Made by a program: the position numbers and the translations under genes. The notes under the pieces were generated by a model that was given only the letters and a program-made list of their open reading frames with translations, did not search any database and was not told where the DNA came from. Positions 15,301-30,300 of a stretch of 64,000 bases of DNA are shown piece after piece; the stretch's first letter is position 1, and every line of letters begins with the position of its first letter. Source of the stretch: Acanthaster planci (Eukaryota; Echinodermata; Asteroidea; Valvatida; Acanthasteridae); NCBI RefSeq assembly GCF_001949145.1, contig NW_019091479.1, positions 476,668 through 540,667 on the forward strand, read 5' to 3'.

Positions 15301-18300
15301 GGAAATAGGGGGAAAGGTAATGACTGGCATGATAACAGAAAGCAATTAAGATTTTTCAGAATATGCAGCTCAGATATGCCTTCTGTGGTGCACTCCATGG
15401 TAACAAGAGCTCATTTCACTTCAATATCAGGTACACGTGTAAATGATCAACTGAACAACGTTGGCATTTAGGGGCTTATGATGTGCATGTAAAAGCAAGG
15501 AGTGACACAAAGTTGTCAAATGAAATCAATCTGCCTTGCTCTTAAATTCACTTCCTGTGCAAAAAATAACAAATTCCAAACCTAAATTTTTGCCAAATTT
15601 CAACAAACCTTTTCTGTGTATTTTTTCAAGCCCCCAAGGACTTGATTTAAGACAGTTTGGTGCTTTGCAAGAGCCTCTCCGGTCTATTTCAAATCAGGGC
15701 ATTTCTCGACAGGGCATAGGAGACTAGAAATTGATCCATCATGGCCTAGACCCGAACGACATGGCCGGATTGTTTACGTGATCTCTTGCCTTGTTAAATA
15801 TTTACAGAGTTTGCCAGAAAATTGATTTTAATAGAGCGAGCTTCAATCCATATTTCATCTTATGGTCCAGTGATTTTTCGCCTCAAGAAAGCTAGAAACT
15901 TACATCCAAGGACTTTTTAGGGTTAATTTTTTGCAGAAAGATATTCTGATCTTGTACTACAAATTTATAATTTGCATTTATCTTTTTTCCTTAATTACAA
16001 ATGGTTATGATCACTTAAGTTATTATGCAAATGTCTGTGGTTTGGTGAACATCCAATACTGTAGCACTTTGCAACATTCTAGTTCATGGCTAAACCACAA
16101 GTACTCCAAACTTGGGTTCTATCATGAACAGCTCAAACAGCGCCCTCTCCCATCATCGCACTGACCAAATGCAGGAGACAACTGGATTCTATAGGCCTTA
16201 GATTTACAGCCCTTAACAGGTGTGGCAGTCATTGCTGCTTGACATGAGGGGGGTGGATTTCCCCCAAAGGACAGTTACTTACTCTTAATGCATTTCCCTG
16301 ATGTTGATCTGTTAGTGTTGAGGTGTACCTTGTCTAGACATCACTACTGTGCCTGTCTTCTTCTTGGTACAATCTAACAGGCCACGCCTGTCTCCTGGCT
16401 CATCTCCAAGATGAGATGTAAGTTAGATGAGATGTAAGTTGGGTTCCAACTTCCAAACAAGGCAGTAATTTCCATTTTCTTATTTGGGATTTATTTATTT
16501 GGAATTTAGGAAAAAATAATTCACAGCACTCTCTTCACAATGAACCTCTTTTTCTCACGACATAGTTTCGTTGATGACCTCTACATTTTTTACATGTAAT
16601 TAACCACAGTTACAAGTCTGAATTGAATGCTATGCTTCACATCACAACACGCCGTGCATGACCAATACAGGAAGTTTAAGCCAGACTCGACAACAGCCTA
16701 CTTTTCAAATTAATTGTAGTTTTGGAGAGCATCCAAAAAGAGTCTTTGTTAACTTTGAATCCTGTTCTACCATTCTACAGACATCTATTCATTGAAAGGA
16801 AAATCCTTGAAAGTGGCTTTATATGACTGATTACACAGTGGGGGAGTAAATCTTTGACTTTTCCCACTGACAAAAACTAGAGGGGTTCTTACTTTATTAG
16901 AGGACAACTACGTATTTAAGAACCAAGGACAGCCAACGTGACTACACAATACTAAATCTGAAAGGGACAAAAAATTAAGGGAAGCATTAAAAACTTATGT
17001 AAAATAGAAATGCCTCAGGCACTTTTGGGCCTTGGGGAAAAGTAGAGTACCTGGGAGTGAAATCAAACTTGAATGATGAACATGACATCATGCAATAAGC
17101 TGTATATGAAAGCAACATGTACCATGACCTATTTGTGATTGATGATCCTTACAGTATCCCCTGGAGCAGAGGCAACTCTTTATTGTTTGAGAAGAGCCAC
17201 TGATGGTCAGGAATGCTGATGTTGTTAGAAACAATGCAAATTGCAACACGTGAATGTCACATTTGTTTGTGAACCAGCAAAGTGCAGTTCCTACCAAAGG
17301 AGCCTGCATTACTCGGAAAATCGTGCCCCGTCTTGGTCCAGCTGAGGGGTCATTGCTCTCCCCAAGTAACGCTTATTTTCTCATCAATTAGCTCATCTTG
17401 TTGAATTGACAGGATCAGGTTAAGTTAAGTCAGTTTAACTTTCTTGTTTTACAAGAATATGGATGCAAAGGTGTTTGTACCCAGAGGTTTGCTTACTGAT
17501 TTGGACAAAATTACTGAAAGTGTGAGATCAAATGTGAGACTTTGTGAGAGTAAAGAGCAGTATGAATTCCTTGCTGGGAAAGGCGAATGTTTGGACAGGT
17601 TTTTAAACTGGGCACAACAAAACAGTAATTTTATCTGCACAGTCAGATATTCCCTGTTGCACCAAAGGTCTGGACAAGTTTACAACAACCGAAGTCGTAA
17701 CATTGTGACTGAGACATACCCTCCATTCAGAAGTTTTCCAAATATTATTCAGCAAAAGTGGGGTAAAATTACCAAGTGGGCAAGGACAAATTCCTATTTC
17801 TCATTCAACTGGCTCAAGTTTGCATCTTCAGTAAACATTGCAACTCCTGATTAGCAGCAGCCATTAGCTGGAGTGATCGTCTAGACAAGACCCTGGCCAC
17901 AACTTGATGACTAGGCCAAAAGGTCAAAGGCTGATGACCCCAGAGGGTAGTGGCCTTGTCATCAGAATGTCCAGATTGGTCATCCCCCAACAAGAAACAA
18001 CATCCCATCCCTCCTCCATACATGTATATATTGACTGAGAGCAAAGCTGAATGAAAGCATCTGTTAAAAGAGAGAAATTACTGTTCCCCCCTCCCCGACA
18101 TCTGCAACCCAGTTGCCATGTATCATACACATTGTCCAAGGGTTGAATAACCTCACACAAATCTCAAATAATTTTCCAATGACATGTATCTTACTTTCAT
18201 GTACAACGTACATGTACATACGTGTAGGCCCTATATGTACATATTTTAACACGATCAATTTGTTCTCAGCCTTTATGCTTTATTTTCTCCTCAATGAATG

Positions 18301-21300
18301 AAATTTTGGAAGAACTGGTCTTCAATAACTTTCTCAACAATTTCTTTTCATTCTGCAAATGCCATTTCTGCCCAATCATTCCAAAGCGCCACATTCGGCT
18401 GAATTTCAGCTGTCACACATCCTATAGGTAGGACATTTGTGTAGGGAGAAAGCAGAGTAAAAGCGGTAATCTTTTGTCAAGTGCTGGCCTGCCGACATGA
18501 CCTCCCTTTCTCTCAACTCCCTGTGGTACCCTGATCAGGCCGTCTACTGTCCCCAAGTACATGTCAAACTGACTTGGAATTTATTGTATAAACACCAGGG
18601 AATATTGTTTGGCCATATCGTTGGGAGTTTAACCAACACTGACAAATCCTACCCTTCAAGGGATCAGTCTGGAAGCAGCTAAAGCTGCCAGTATGGCTAA
18701 AAAGCTAAAATCTCAATGAGATGTACATGTATGACCTCTGAGAACTCTTTTGTTGGATGAGTTTTTTGTTTTTCATTCCGGTGTTTGATAATTCAAGCAA
18801 AATCTGCTATTGCCAAATATTCAGAAAACCCTTGACAAAATTATCTGAAAACCTGCAGTTTTTATAAATATTGGCTGCATATATTGTGAAAATTATGTGT
18901 TTGGTCTGACATGGGTAAAAAATTGGCAATTGAATGTTAACATTCTGAAAGTTATAAGCAATTCAGAAAGTTTGCAAGCCATTAGTTGTTTTCTGACGTA
19001 CATGCAACAAAAAGATTTCATCTTTTTCATTGCTATATGAATGTGCACACTTTAATTAATACTTCTGCAAATAATTTGGTATCCTTGATTTCAAGAAATT
19101 TAAATGCTATAATTAGACTGTAATATTGTGAATGAAGTAAATGGAGATTGTACGATCTCTTTGTAAATAAACAGAAGCAAGTTTAGTTGGCTTCCTAAGA
19201 GCTACATGCGAAACCAGCTGCAGTGAACTCTGTCCCCAGTTTTCCAGGCAATCTCACATTAACACCACAACCAGTTATAATGTAAGCACGTCCAAGCCAT
19301 ACCTGCCCTGACAAACATGACACACAAACATGATTAGAATAACATGAAACCACATTCCACTCCACACCATGTAAACCATACAACCAATGCCCGTCATTCC
19401 CGTGGTATGTTTGGATCGGAAGTGATTTTAGGCCACATAGCATCTCATCCTAAATCCTTCCCAACAGACGATGGGGGGGACGGATCAATAGCAAAAACAG
19501 CATCTTAAGTTTTGCATTGGGCAAAGCTCTGACAGCACATCACGACCAGTCGACCATTTAATGACAGGGAAGGTCATAACCTAGGAATAAATAATGGCAC
19601 TCTGCTTTGAACTTGTCCCAACAGTTTCTTGTGGGATTCAATTTGATGTGATAGGCAACAAAAAACACCTGCTGTAGAAGGTGCCTCCTGTGGATTTTTT
19701 CAGTAGCCCGCTTGTTCAAAACATGAGGAATGCCTTAATTTCTGATTGAAAATAATATCTTCTATACAATGCCAAAGAAACACACATCTTCGTTCTCCAC
19801 CCTTATTTGGTATGCAAATGTTTACATGAAATCAGATGGGGGCAAAGAATGTGACCAAAAAAAATGGAAACTTCAGAATGACATGGTATATTTCGTTCAA
19901 ACCTTGTTTTGCTTATCATCATTTACAGTTTTATTAAGGGAGCTGTATTTGATGTACCAGTACATGTATATCACACTGCAGCTGATATTCTTAATTACTA
20001 AAGCGCCCTCTTGCAATGATGCATAGGGGCTATATGCCCTACTAACGCCCAAGCTTTGCCTGTGTTGAGAAATCCCAAGGGACATATGGCTGAAGGCTGG
20101 ACCGGCACCTAGAGGAGCACTGACTGAAGACTTGACTTTGAAGAATTGTTGAATGACTGACTAGAGGTCAGCAGTTGTCCCTGTGCCCAAACCCAGCTGG
20201 AGCCCTGAGAGTCCAGCTGATACAACCATGGTTCCTACATGATTCAACCGGCCTGCAGGAGCCACAACTCTGCACCAAAATCAAATCGCTCCCCCCCTCT
20301 TTTGTTACTTTGTTTTGAGGAGTTGTCATCAATTTGTCAGAAGTCATGTCAGACTGTCACAAATACTTTGCTCTGAGTGGCTGTGATCACTCTAACTTTA
20401 CTCTCCCTCTTTTTTGATAGTCGGAGAAAAAATTAGTGAATGATTCCCTAAATTATGGTGATGCAGGGATAATTTAAGATTTGAACTCTGGCATAGGGGC
20501 TACATGTAACTGCATGACAACCGTAAAGGTTGTCAAACTGCCAACAGCATTACTCAAACCACAGCGACATTCTGTCTGAACTAGCCTTACATTTAATCAC
20601 GTTTGGACAATGTTTATATTGAGGGGTTTTTGTAACTTATTTCATATCATATACCTTCATTCTTGATCTTCTTGCCATTTAGTGTGCTGCACATATCCAG
20701 TAAAAATCCTCACTTTTAACCCCAGGGTGTGTAAAATCCTATTAAAATTGGAGGATCGAAGACTGTTAGGGTTAAATTCCTCCACAAGAAATCCATACCC
20801 AAATTTCAGCAAAGAAAACTTATGAGCCAGCATGGCCGAGAAATAATTTTCAGAGGGAGTACAACCACCAGCATCCAGTATTTATCCATGGTACACAAAA
20901 GCTTTTAACCATCCTTGTCTTCTAACCACCCAAAGGTTTTCTGGTAAAGCTATTTGCTAAATTAACTAGAAAATCACAGCCTTTTTACTGGCTGTGTTTG
21001 GGTGAAAGCAATCCTTCACCAGATCAAATGGAGCGTAAGCAAATCACTTCACCCTCAGGCTGCAAAGAAAATCTGACTTTTTTTACTGGGGTTTTCAACA
21101 TTTCATGTGATTGATGTTGTTTTGTAAGTTTGCTATAAGTATAAACTGCACCTTTAACCAAGCTAACTTGGCCCATGTGTTTCCCAGCTGTGGGCAAGAC
21201 CAACCCAGTCAAGTCCAAGGAAGTTGTCACTTCTCACCATGCCTCCTGATACTGACAGCGCTGATGAAGATACCTGGAGACCAGCTGCCTAGCAACCTGG

Positions 21301-24300
21301 TCACCGGGTAACAAGATGGAGCTGTTGGGCCCTCTGGGAGGGTCATTCTGATGTCACGTCCACTTCATCTTCACCTTCTTTCTCACCAAATGCCACTTTG
21401 TATTATCTTGCTTATTGTTGCAAGAGGCCATTTAAAAATAATTGTGTGTTATATGGCACATTATGTACATGTACCTTCGGTGTTCAAAGATATCTTTTCA
21501 ACATTTACAGATAATCAAAAAGGGTTACTGTTTAAACTGAGGACAGGAATGTTCAGATACTACCTACAAAAACCTAAAATTTTCTATGCCAATGTACAGT
21601 GATGTTGAATCTAGCAGTTTTTTCGAATTCAATAAATGCATATAATTACTATACATTTCTAGGTTCTTCAACATAAAACTGAAGTTCTCCTATTCCTGTT
21701 TAAGTTTATGAACCTCTCACCCTCCTGAAGCAAAATTGTGGTTTTGATGTATACAATTTACAAAAATGAAAAAATTATTAAGATTAAAATTATACAAAAG
21801 TTTAAGAACTGGAAGGGAAAAAATGATTGCTGTTAACAACTTCTTCAAAAGAGTTTTCTTGTCATAACCACAGAATTTGAAGGGATTTGCAACCAGGTAG
21901 TCCATGCAGTTGTAAATTAAGCCAAGATTCTACCAAACCACATAAATACATTCATTTGTCCTCTAGCCTGCCAACAACTGATAAATATGGCCCCAGTCTG
22001 TTTCCCGGTGATAAATTACTTGTTATGCTATTGGCACTGTGTGGGGATGTTTACTGATGGCTTTATAGCAATGGATGACGATTGATCTGTTTACTGCAGT
22101 TGGCCTGCTCTCAATGGATGAGCCTAATGTCAGAGACAAAATATCATTAACGGAGCTTCCCTGGAAACTTCTGGCCTTTAAAATCAAGGCAACTTCATAG
22201 CTAAGCATTTGACATTACTCTTGGACTGTCATAGGACATCATACAAGAAAAAAATAACTGGATTTGTATTTTTCTCAGAAAAGTTTCAGAATTCCATTCT
22301 TTCTTGTCTACAGTCAGGTGAACTCCAAGCAGGCCAACAATGCTACTAATATGAAGCTCGAAGGTAGATTTCCTTTTCCCTTCTACAATTCTATCTTAAT
22401 TTCACCCCATTTCTCTTGCTGACCTGCTAGTAGACAAAGTAAAATATTTTGGTCATCGTGTCATAAAATTACAAAAGGCTTTTTTGTTACAAAGCGCAGC
22501 AACAGTATTCGTGGTCATTCATGAGGCAAATCAGTTGGCAGGTACTACCATAAATGTACAAAGTGACAAAACCCCTCTGGCATTTTCTTTCTTTTCAATC
22601 AAGGAACTACCAGATCGATGAAATCATCTGCTGAAAGTGAACATGTGTTTGACAAATTCTTTTCCCATACCACAGATTTGTGACTCTGGAATGTTTCCAC
22701 ATTTCACTGCATCTTCTCTCCCGTGGAGTAGGTCATAGGTTCAGCATTTCACTCATCTGGAATTTGCAGATTCGAGGCTGAAATATTGTTTCTGCTCAAC
22801 AGAAACATGGGCATCCACAGAAGCAGATATTGCTTACTTTAAACTGGAAGTGAATCCATTAGCTCTGAAGTGGCTGAAATCCAAACAGATAGATGGACTC
22901 AGGAAGGCATTAGCCAGATCTGAAGCAGCAGTTTATGTTTGTGGAGTTATGATTTGTAATCCAGACAAGTGGTACAATGTTTATGGCTGTAGAACTTGGG
23001 TGTACATATACTATATAATTTATACTGTAGACACAGTTACACGTGACAGCATGGATTTCACAAACACAAGCATCGAATTAATCATCTTGAGAACTACTAC
23101 AAAACAAAAGTTTAAATGGAAAAAAAGTATTTTCCTTAAAGTTGATACAAAATACTTTCAGGCTCTCTCAGACAAAACGTGAAGAAAGAGAGCTTGAAAG
23201 GACAGCATAATCACTGTGAAAATAACGGCACCACTGGAAAATGATAAAGGCTGTCAGTGACATACATGTACATGTACATGTACACTGTGCATACATTTGT
23301 AAAATGCTTCAATTTTAAACAGACAACTTACATTTGTAAAACAAACACTTTCATGAACAAAAGAAGTTCTTTATTTCCCAAACCGTATGTTTATTCTCAG
23401 CCACAAAGCAAAGTGACTTTAATTCAACACGAATAAATTTGGCTCATTTGGGTATCCTCACAGAAAACCAAAAAAAAGCATGTTGGGACCCACAGCCAAT
23501 CCTTCAGTGAAGCAACTGTCCATGATGTATGGCACCGGACTCTTAATGTGACGACTAACAGTCTCTGATTTTATTTCCAATGACCACAAAACAGACAAGG
23601 GGTGTAAAAATGTACAAAGGGTGAACTGAATTACCCTCACTGCCACTGTATGAGTCAACAAATGTAACATAAAACACCTCTGCCGCATGCAGGTTGCTAG
23701 TGCCTCCATCCCCTGCAGTTGCAGGAATATCCCCAAGGGTGGCATACACATTCCTCCACATTGTTGTCAATGTCATAAAATGGTGCATGTGTTTACTACA
23801 AATGTATAAATAACAACTACAATGTTTTCACATCTAAAGGTTTATTTGGGGGTGCACACAGGGCATATTCCATTTATGATGCTTGTAAATCATCAGAGTA
23901 GGCCCTATCTTGCTAGAGTGGGGAAGACAAACTAGATGTACCACTGGGCAAGTCTGCTCAATGGATATCAACTTCCCTAACTCCTGAACCAGATAGAGAC
24001 TCTATACTTTCTAGACATATGCCAGTATTTCTTTTGCTCCTTGGTGATTACAGCAATATTGCATTACTGCTAAGTGAGTGTAGTTTTAAATTAAAGCATT
24101 TAATTTCAAATACTACATGTAGGACAAAAGTAGACCAGAGATTTTTCAGACACATCACTATGACTGAACACAAAACGTGTAAAATGCTACGGTTCACAAA
24201 CTCTTAGCCAAATCCTTTGCACTGTCTCAGTAATCCACAGGGCTTAAAATAATCCTGGCTGATCAGGGGTTAACGGTCTGGACAGGCCTGCATTATGTCA

Positions 24301-27300
24301 CTTTATGCAGTTACAACAGTGATCATGCTGTGTATGCCACTCCGAAACCTCCTCACATCACGATAGCTTGAAGATTGTACTGCAAAGTTGTATTGGGTAT
24401 TTGACATTTTTCTTTCTATCAAGATCCTTCAGTGGTGTAACCAAGGGTGGGGCTAAACATCTGGAGGGCACGGAGAGGTGCACACAGCTTACAAGGTGGC
24501 CCCACAAGAAAATAAACTTCAGCTGCATTTCAATGAAGATTATTCACAAAAAAATCACAGATTTCAAATGGGGCGGGGGGAGGGAGAAACGAACACGGGC
24601 ATCTGCTGGGGAGGGGGCCAGGTGCCCCCTTCTCCTTATAGTTAAGCCACTAATGGTTATGTTTATCATAATAGCCTGGCAACTGTCACCTTCTACATGT
24701 ACCAATAAAGGGTATTGCAGATTGACAACTCATATGCTGAGCCTGAAGCTGGGTAAGGTGGGAATGCAATACATTAGGTCCCAAGATATCTGGGCTACAC
24801 GTTACCCCCATGGGAAGTTTTCTTTCTGTTCACACAGCTGGGTATTCCTTTCAGAAGTTCCGTTGGGGTACCACTTTACTGAAAGGAATTAAGTGCTCTC
24901 CAAGAACTACTCAACCTCTGCAAGTCTATTAGCACCATTTCATGTACCACAAAGCCAAAAGTTTCCACAAAGAAACCTGAAAGCCTCTTCTTTGTTTTGG
25001 ACTGGTATACATGCCTNNNNNNNNNNNNNNNNNNNNNNNNNNNNNNNNNNNNNNNNNNNNNNNNNNNNNNNNNNNNNNNNNNNNNNNNNNNNNNNNNNNN
25101 NNNNNNNNNNNNNNNNNNNNNNNNNNNNNNNNNNNNNNNNNNNNNNNNNNNNNNNNNNNNNNNNNNNNNNNNNNNNNNNNNNNNNNNNNNNNNNNNNNNN
25201 NNNNNNNNNNNNNNNNNNNNNNNNNNNNNNNNNNNNNNNNNNNNNNNNNNNNNNNNNNNNNNNNNNNNNNNNNNNNNNNNNNNNNNNNNNNNNNNNNNNN
25301 NNNNNNNNNNNNNNNNNNNNNNNNNNNNNNNNNNNNNNNNNNNNNNNNNNNNNNNNNNNNNNNNNNNNNNNNNNNNNNNNNNNNNNNNNNNNNNNNNNNN
25401 NNNNNNNNNNNNNNNNNNNNNNNNNNNNNNNNNNNNNNNNNNNNNNNNNNNNNNNNNNNNNNNNNNNNNNNNNNNNNNNNNNNNNNNNNNNNNNNNNNNN
25501 NNNNNNNNNNNNNNNNNNNNNNNNNNNNNNNNNNNNNNNNNNNNNNNNNNNNNNNNNNNNNNNNNNNNNNNNNNNNNNNNNNNNNNNNNNNNNNNNNNNN
25601 NNNNNNNNNNNNNNNNNNNNNNNNNNNNNNNNNNNNNNNNNNNNNNNNNNNNNNNNNNNNNNNNNNNNNNNNNNNNNNNNNNNNNNNNNNNNNNNNNNNN
25701 NNNNNNNNNNNNNNNNNNNNNNNNNNNNNNNNNNNNNNNNNNNNNNNNNNNNNNNNNNNNNNNNNNNNNNNNNNNNNNNNNNNNNNNNNNNNNNNNNNNN
25801 NNNNNNNNNNNNNNNNNNNNNNNNNNNNNNNNNNNNNNNNNNNNNNNNNNNNNNNNNNNNNNNNNNNNNNNNNNNNNNNNNNNNNNNNNNNNNNNNNNNN
25901 NNNNNNNNNNNNNNNNNNNNNNNNNNNNNNNNNNNNNNNNNNNNNNNNNNNNNNNNNNNNNNNNNNNNNNCTAACTACATGTACCTGTAAATGACAATTA
26001 TGAAACAGTATGTCTCACTATTCCTGGATACTTCTATGAAAAGTGAAAAGACACTTGAAAACCTCAGCAGGTGAGTCATTTTTTGATCATTCATCAATCC
26101 ACCTTGGATCCTTCTATTTTCAGCACCCACTTATGTCCACGAATGCCCCCCAGGGGCACCCTGAATGGTTCCCTTCAACCCCTCCAAACCACTTTACACT
26201 GCACCTATCAACCCTACCAACCCACTCTCTCTCGGCCTTGTGTCTGTCTGATGCCTGGGTAGCTAATCTGATCAAGGGCTTCTTAAAAGCTCTGGCCTTT
26301 TGTTGATGTTAAATAATAAGTCCACATCTTTTGGGAATTAGTGACTCATTAGCAATTCATGAAATCCAGCAAGTAAGCTAGAATCAAGCCCTATTTCACA
26401 ACTGGTGAAATGGGGGGTATACAAGTAGGAATACAGTGGGTTGTTGGCCTGAAGTTGCTGCATGGCCCTGGTTTGTTTAACCATAGCCTGCGTTCACAGT
26501 GATTAACCACAGACTGTGTTCACAGAAAGAGGCTTTCGTCATGAGGTTTCTTTCTGTATGGAACTTGGAAGCCAATACACAAACACAGTGTACATGTACA
26601 GTAGATCTCAGTTGTGTAAAATTGCAGAATTAATGCCTGAAGTTATTTTTGTCAATGTTACACAATGTAAATGTGTAAAAATTCTCAAGGGCTTTGCATT
26701 AGCAGGGAAAATAAAATCTGCCATTTCCACACCCCAGGACAGCATCAATATCACCAGGCTTGGCTCAGAGCTCTTAAGATCAACAAATTACACCTACAAC
26801 CACCAAAAGCATCACAGCTAACAAAATCCCTAACTCCCAGCTTTAGTAAATCCCATAGACAAACTGACTCGGTCCTGTAATAGTGTTAATATCCCAGTCA
26901 ACTCTTGGGTTGAATTTATGCAACGGCAGGCTATCTTTTACCAAAGCACCCCAACCAGTTTTCTTTGGGAACAAAACTGTGGATCCAATTTCAAATACCT
27001 TTTGTCCTTTTTGGAATGGCTGATCACAGCTTTGTACAAAGGGTCAGCTGGAGTTGTACTGTGTAGGCTAGTTAAAAAGTCAAAAACACAATAAATTCTG
27101 GGCCTCTGGAGCGTAGAATGTCAATATTTTGACTTAGGAAAAGCCCTACTGAGAGTTACATGTATACTGACCAAGGTGCCCCGATTTAAAGTGTCAGTGC
27201 TATGGCATGGGGTCCATTTGTGAGTATCAACTCCAGTGGTATGCTGGATACAAAATACACAGGCTGGAAAATCTTCACAGATTATCAAAGTCTGCAGCAA

Positions 27301-30300
27301 GGTCATAATACTGTAAATGGACAGATGGCCAGACTCAACAACTGGATTGACTCAATCCTTGACATTGGTAAGCTTCGAGTCACTATCATCACTCAGGAAT
27401 TTTGCGGAGAACAATAATTCCAAATCCAAATTTTAGCGAGTTTACGTAAAAGAAACACAGATCATACGTACAAGAAAAACAGATCAGCAGAGAAAAGTTC
27501 TGCTTATAGCAAATGCCAAAACCAGTCAGCAGCCACTAGGCCTATACCAAGCAAATGAGGCTCCTGGCAAAGCAATTTTGTGATTGGGAATACAATTTTA
27601 AAGTGTCAAAGGCATCGTAAGTATTCAATAATCTCAAGCGTATCTTTCTTGCCTATATACCGGTAGGGATTCAATCATGGTTTTAACATGGCCCCAGCCT
27701 CTGGGAGGTCTGATCTATGTATATCCCATTACTCAGTGAGTTTTTTCACTAACTCCTACTCCAATGATAAAAGACTATTCTCCTTTCAATCCCACTCCTT
27801 CAACATCCTCCCAAAAGGTATAGGCATACCCATTTCTTTTGACATGGAGAAAAACGTCAAACCAGACAGTGCGTAATGGCGTGGATTCCTGCTGTATTGT
27901 GGTTGATGCACGAGAGTCTCTCCTTCTCCTAACTCTACTCCCCCCTCCCCCGGGGTATACATACTAATTCCCTGACTTTCAAAAGGTTCTCCATTCCCTC
28001 TCAAATACGGGTGGAGAATTGCCATAAATGGCTAATTTAGGGGCTTATTGTTAACCCTGGAGTTTCCCCATTCATGTCTGCCTGGCCTAGGGAGTTTGCT
28101 TAGAGGGACATGGAATATGAAGTTGTTTGTAGTTTCACACTGGCTTTCCAGTTTTGGCAGGCATGAAAAGACTGCATACAACAAAATCACAACTAAACTG
28201 ACGGGCACACACCACAGACCACATGCTTGGCAGTACCCACCAGCCATGTACTTGATAGACGATGGCGTGTCCCTGAACTTAATTGTGTTATTCAAGTCCT
28301 GTACAGTCTTTGGTCAGTCCTTATACATTGTAGTACAGAAACCATACACCTGAAATCCACATCGAGCCTTAAACTTCAGTACTATTACTATCAAGTTCGT
28401 TTCAAGTCTGGACTCAGGACCCTGTCTCTAGCCCAGGTTTGACCCTGTACTCCTGACCACTGTTGTCACAATTATCTTGAATTTTATGTTGGACAAGTCC
28501 AGACCCGCACCTGTTACTATATAGGCCCTACTATTTACTACAGTATATACCATGGAGGAAGGAAAAGACTCCTCCATGGTATATACTATGTAATATGGTG
28601 ACCGTCTCTGTTGTGGCTTTATACATGTAAGTTTGTTCCTTTGATATTAAGCACAATTCAACGCCTAGTATCACAACAGTCAGAAAATACAAATGTATGC
28701 TAACTATTCTTGTACATGTAGGCCTTACAAGCGTGGTACATCACACTTGTTGAGGTTGGCAGGAATGTATTCAAATATGTAAAATTTAAATCACAACAAT
28801 GTTCCACTGTCAATAATCATATTCCCAAAGCATGTGTGCATGTCACTAGAGTCTATATTGGCATCATACAGCCTTGTGTAATATCGCGCAAGCTTGTTTT
28901 GAGCTTCAAACCACCCACACGAAAGATCTTTTATGTTTCCACTTCATCCTGCTGTCCCGAGTTTTGCTTGGGAAATCAGCAATTTGTAAGTTATGTGCCA
29001 AACATTCTTCAGGCATTGTTATCAATGCCTGGCTCAATCAATTCCCTGTCGGATCAATCAAACCAAATTTTCATGAATGTAATGGTTGAAGGAGACGTAG
29101 GTGTACTACAACTGACATGATGCCGGCATGCACTGTGCCAAGTTTGCAACAAATAAAATACAGTTGCATGTTTACAGGTATATGTAGGTGGGAGTACATG
29201 TATAGGAGGAAATGCTTTCATGTTTACATTCCTTATTTAGAAATAGGTACCGATAGGAGTTAAACTGTTCACAGTTGAAAAAGCTGCCGTATACAACATG
29301 CCAAGCCCTTCCTGTGAACTTTTACTGCAGACAGCCATGGTTAAACAGACCAGAATGACACTCCATTGTCCCCAATAGACTTTATGAAAAGATATTTCAG
29401 GGTCATGTTTTCAAAGGAATTTCATTCACAATTTATTCTTATTGCACAAAAGAGTAGAAAGTGCACGTTTGGGCACAGATGTACAAGTAGGCCTTCCATG
29501 AGAAAGGAAGAAACTACTGTAGTAAGGCTGGTTCTTACTCGCTGCATTTGCACACACGCAGCGCATAATGTCAACACCGCATTTGACGTTCACACTTCCA
29601 TCTTTTCTCAAGTATCGGCTGCGTGCGACAAAAATTTAAACATTTCAATTTGTCCGAATACGCATACATTTTGTGCGTACACACTATCCATTACTTTTAC
29701 AAACTGTGTGCAAGGGCACGCATTTTCATTACGCACTGCGCTTTCCTTCACGCACTGCAGACACCTCAAAATAGACCTTCGAGCTGCACATACACAGTGA
29801 ATATGCAATTGTATGGTCATTTAACTATATGGTCATTTGCAGAACTAGATACTGTATGTGAGGCAAAGACATCAACTGGGATAAATTTTGAGGGATTTCC
29901 ATTTTGGGCTTTTAATTTACATAAATGGCTTACGGAAATATTGTTAATAACCTTTATTCAAAATTCGACCAAAAACCGTTGGAACTCTTAAACGTATTTG
30001 TCGGACTTATGAGGCATCGGACCTATGAGGCGTTGGACTAAGGCCCTATGAGGCGTCGAATTTATGGACTTTTTAAAACACTTTTTTCGGACTTATGAGG
30101 CATCGGAATTTATCAAATGCAGCTCCTAAAAAATATGAAACTGGCCCTTCTATGTTGGGAAAGCTATGTTTACTTCAGGGTTCTTCAGAGTATAATCAGT
30201 ACTGGATTGTGGTTTAGGCCATTTTACTGGTTAGATCACATCTTGTGGTCAGTTTGTGCCCCTCCACTCAGGTTCTGAGAATAACAAATAAACTATCAAG

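Noticed and set aside
24383-24892. Plus-strand open frame of about 170 codons
   Set aside because: Its middle is the degraded hAT-like element at 24430-24652, and the rest shows no domain.
24893-25994. Open frames of over 300 codons
   Set aside because: They consist almost wholly of the N gap at 25017-25970 and have no sequence support.
29381-29800. Cys/His-rich plus-strand open frame of about 140 codons
   Set aside because: It overlaps a stretch rich in ACGCA/GCAC motifs, has no ordered cysteine spacing of a known domain and no splice context. More likely repeat sequence.
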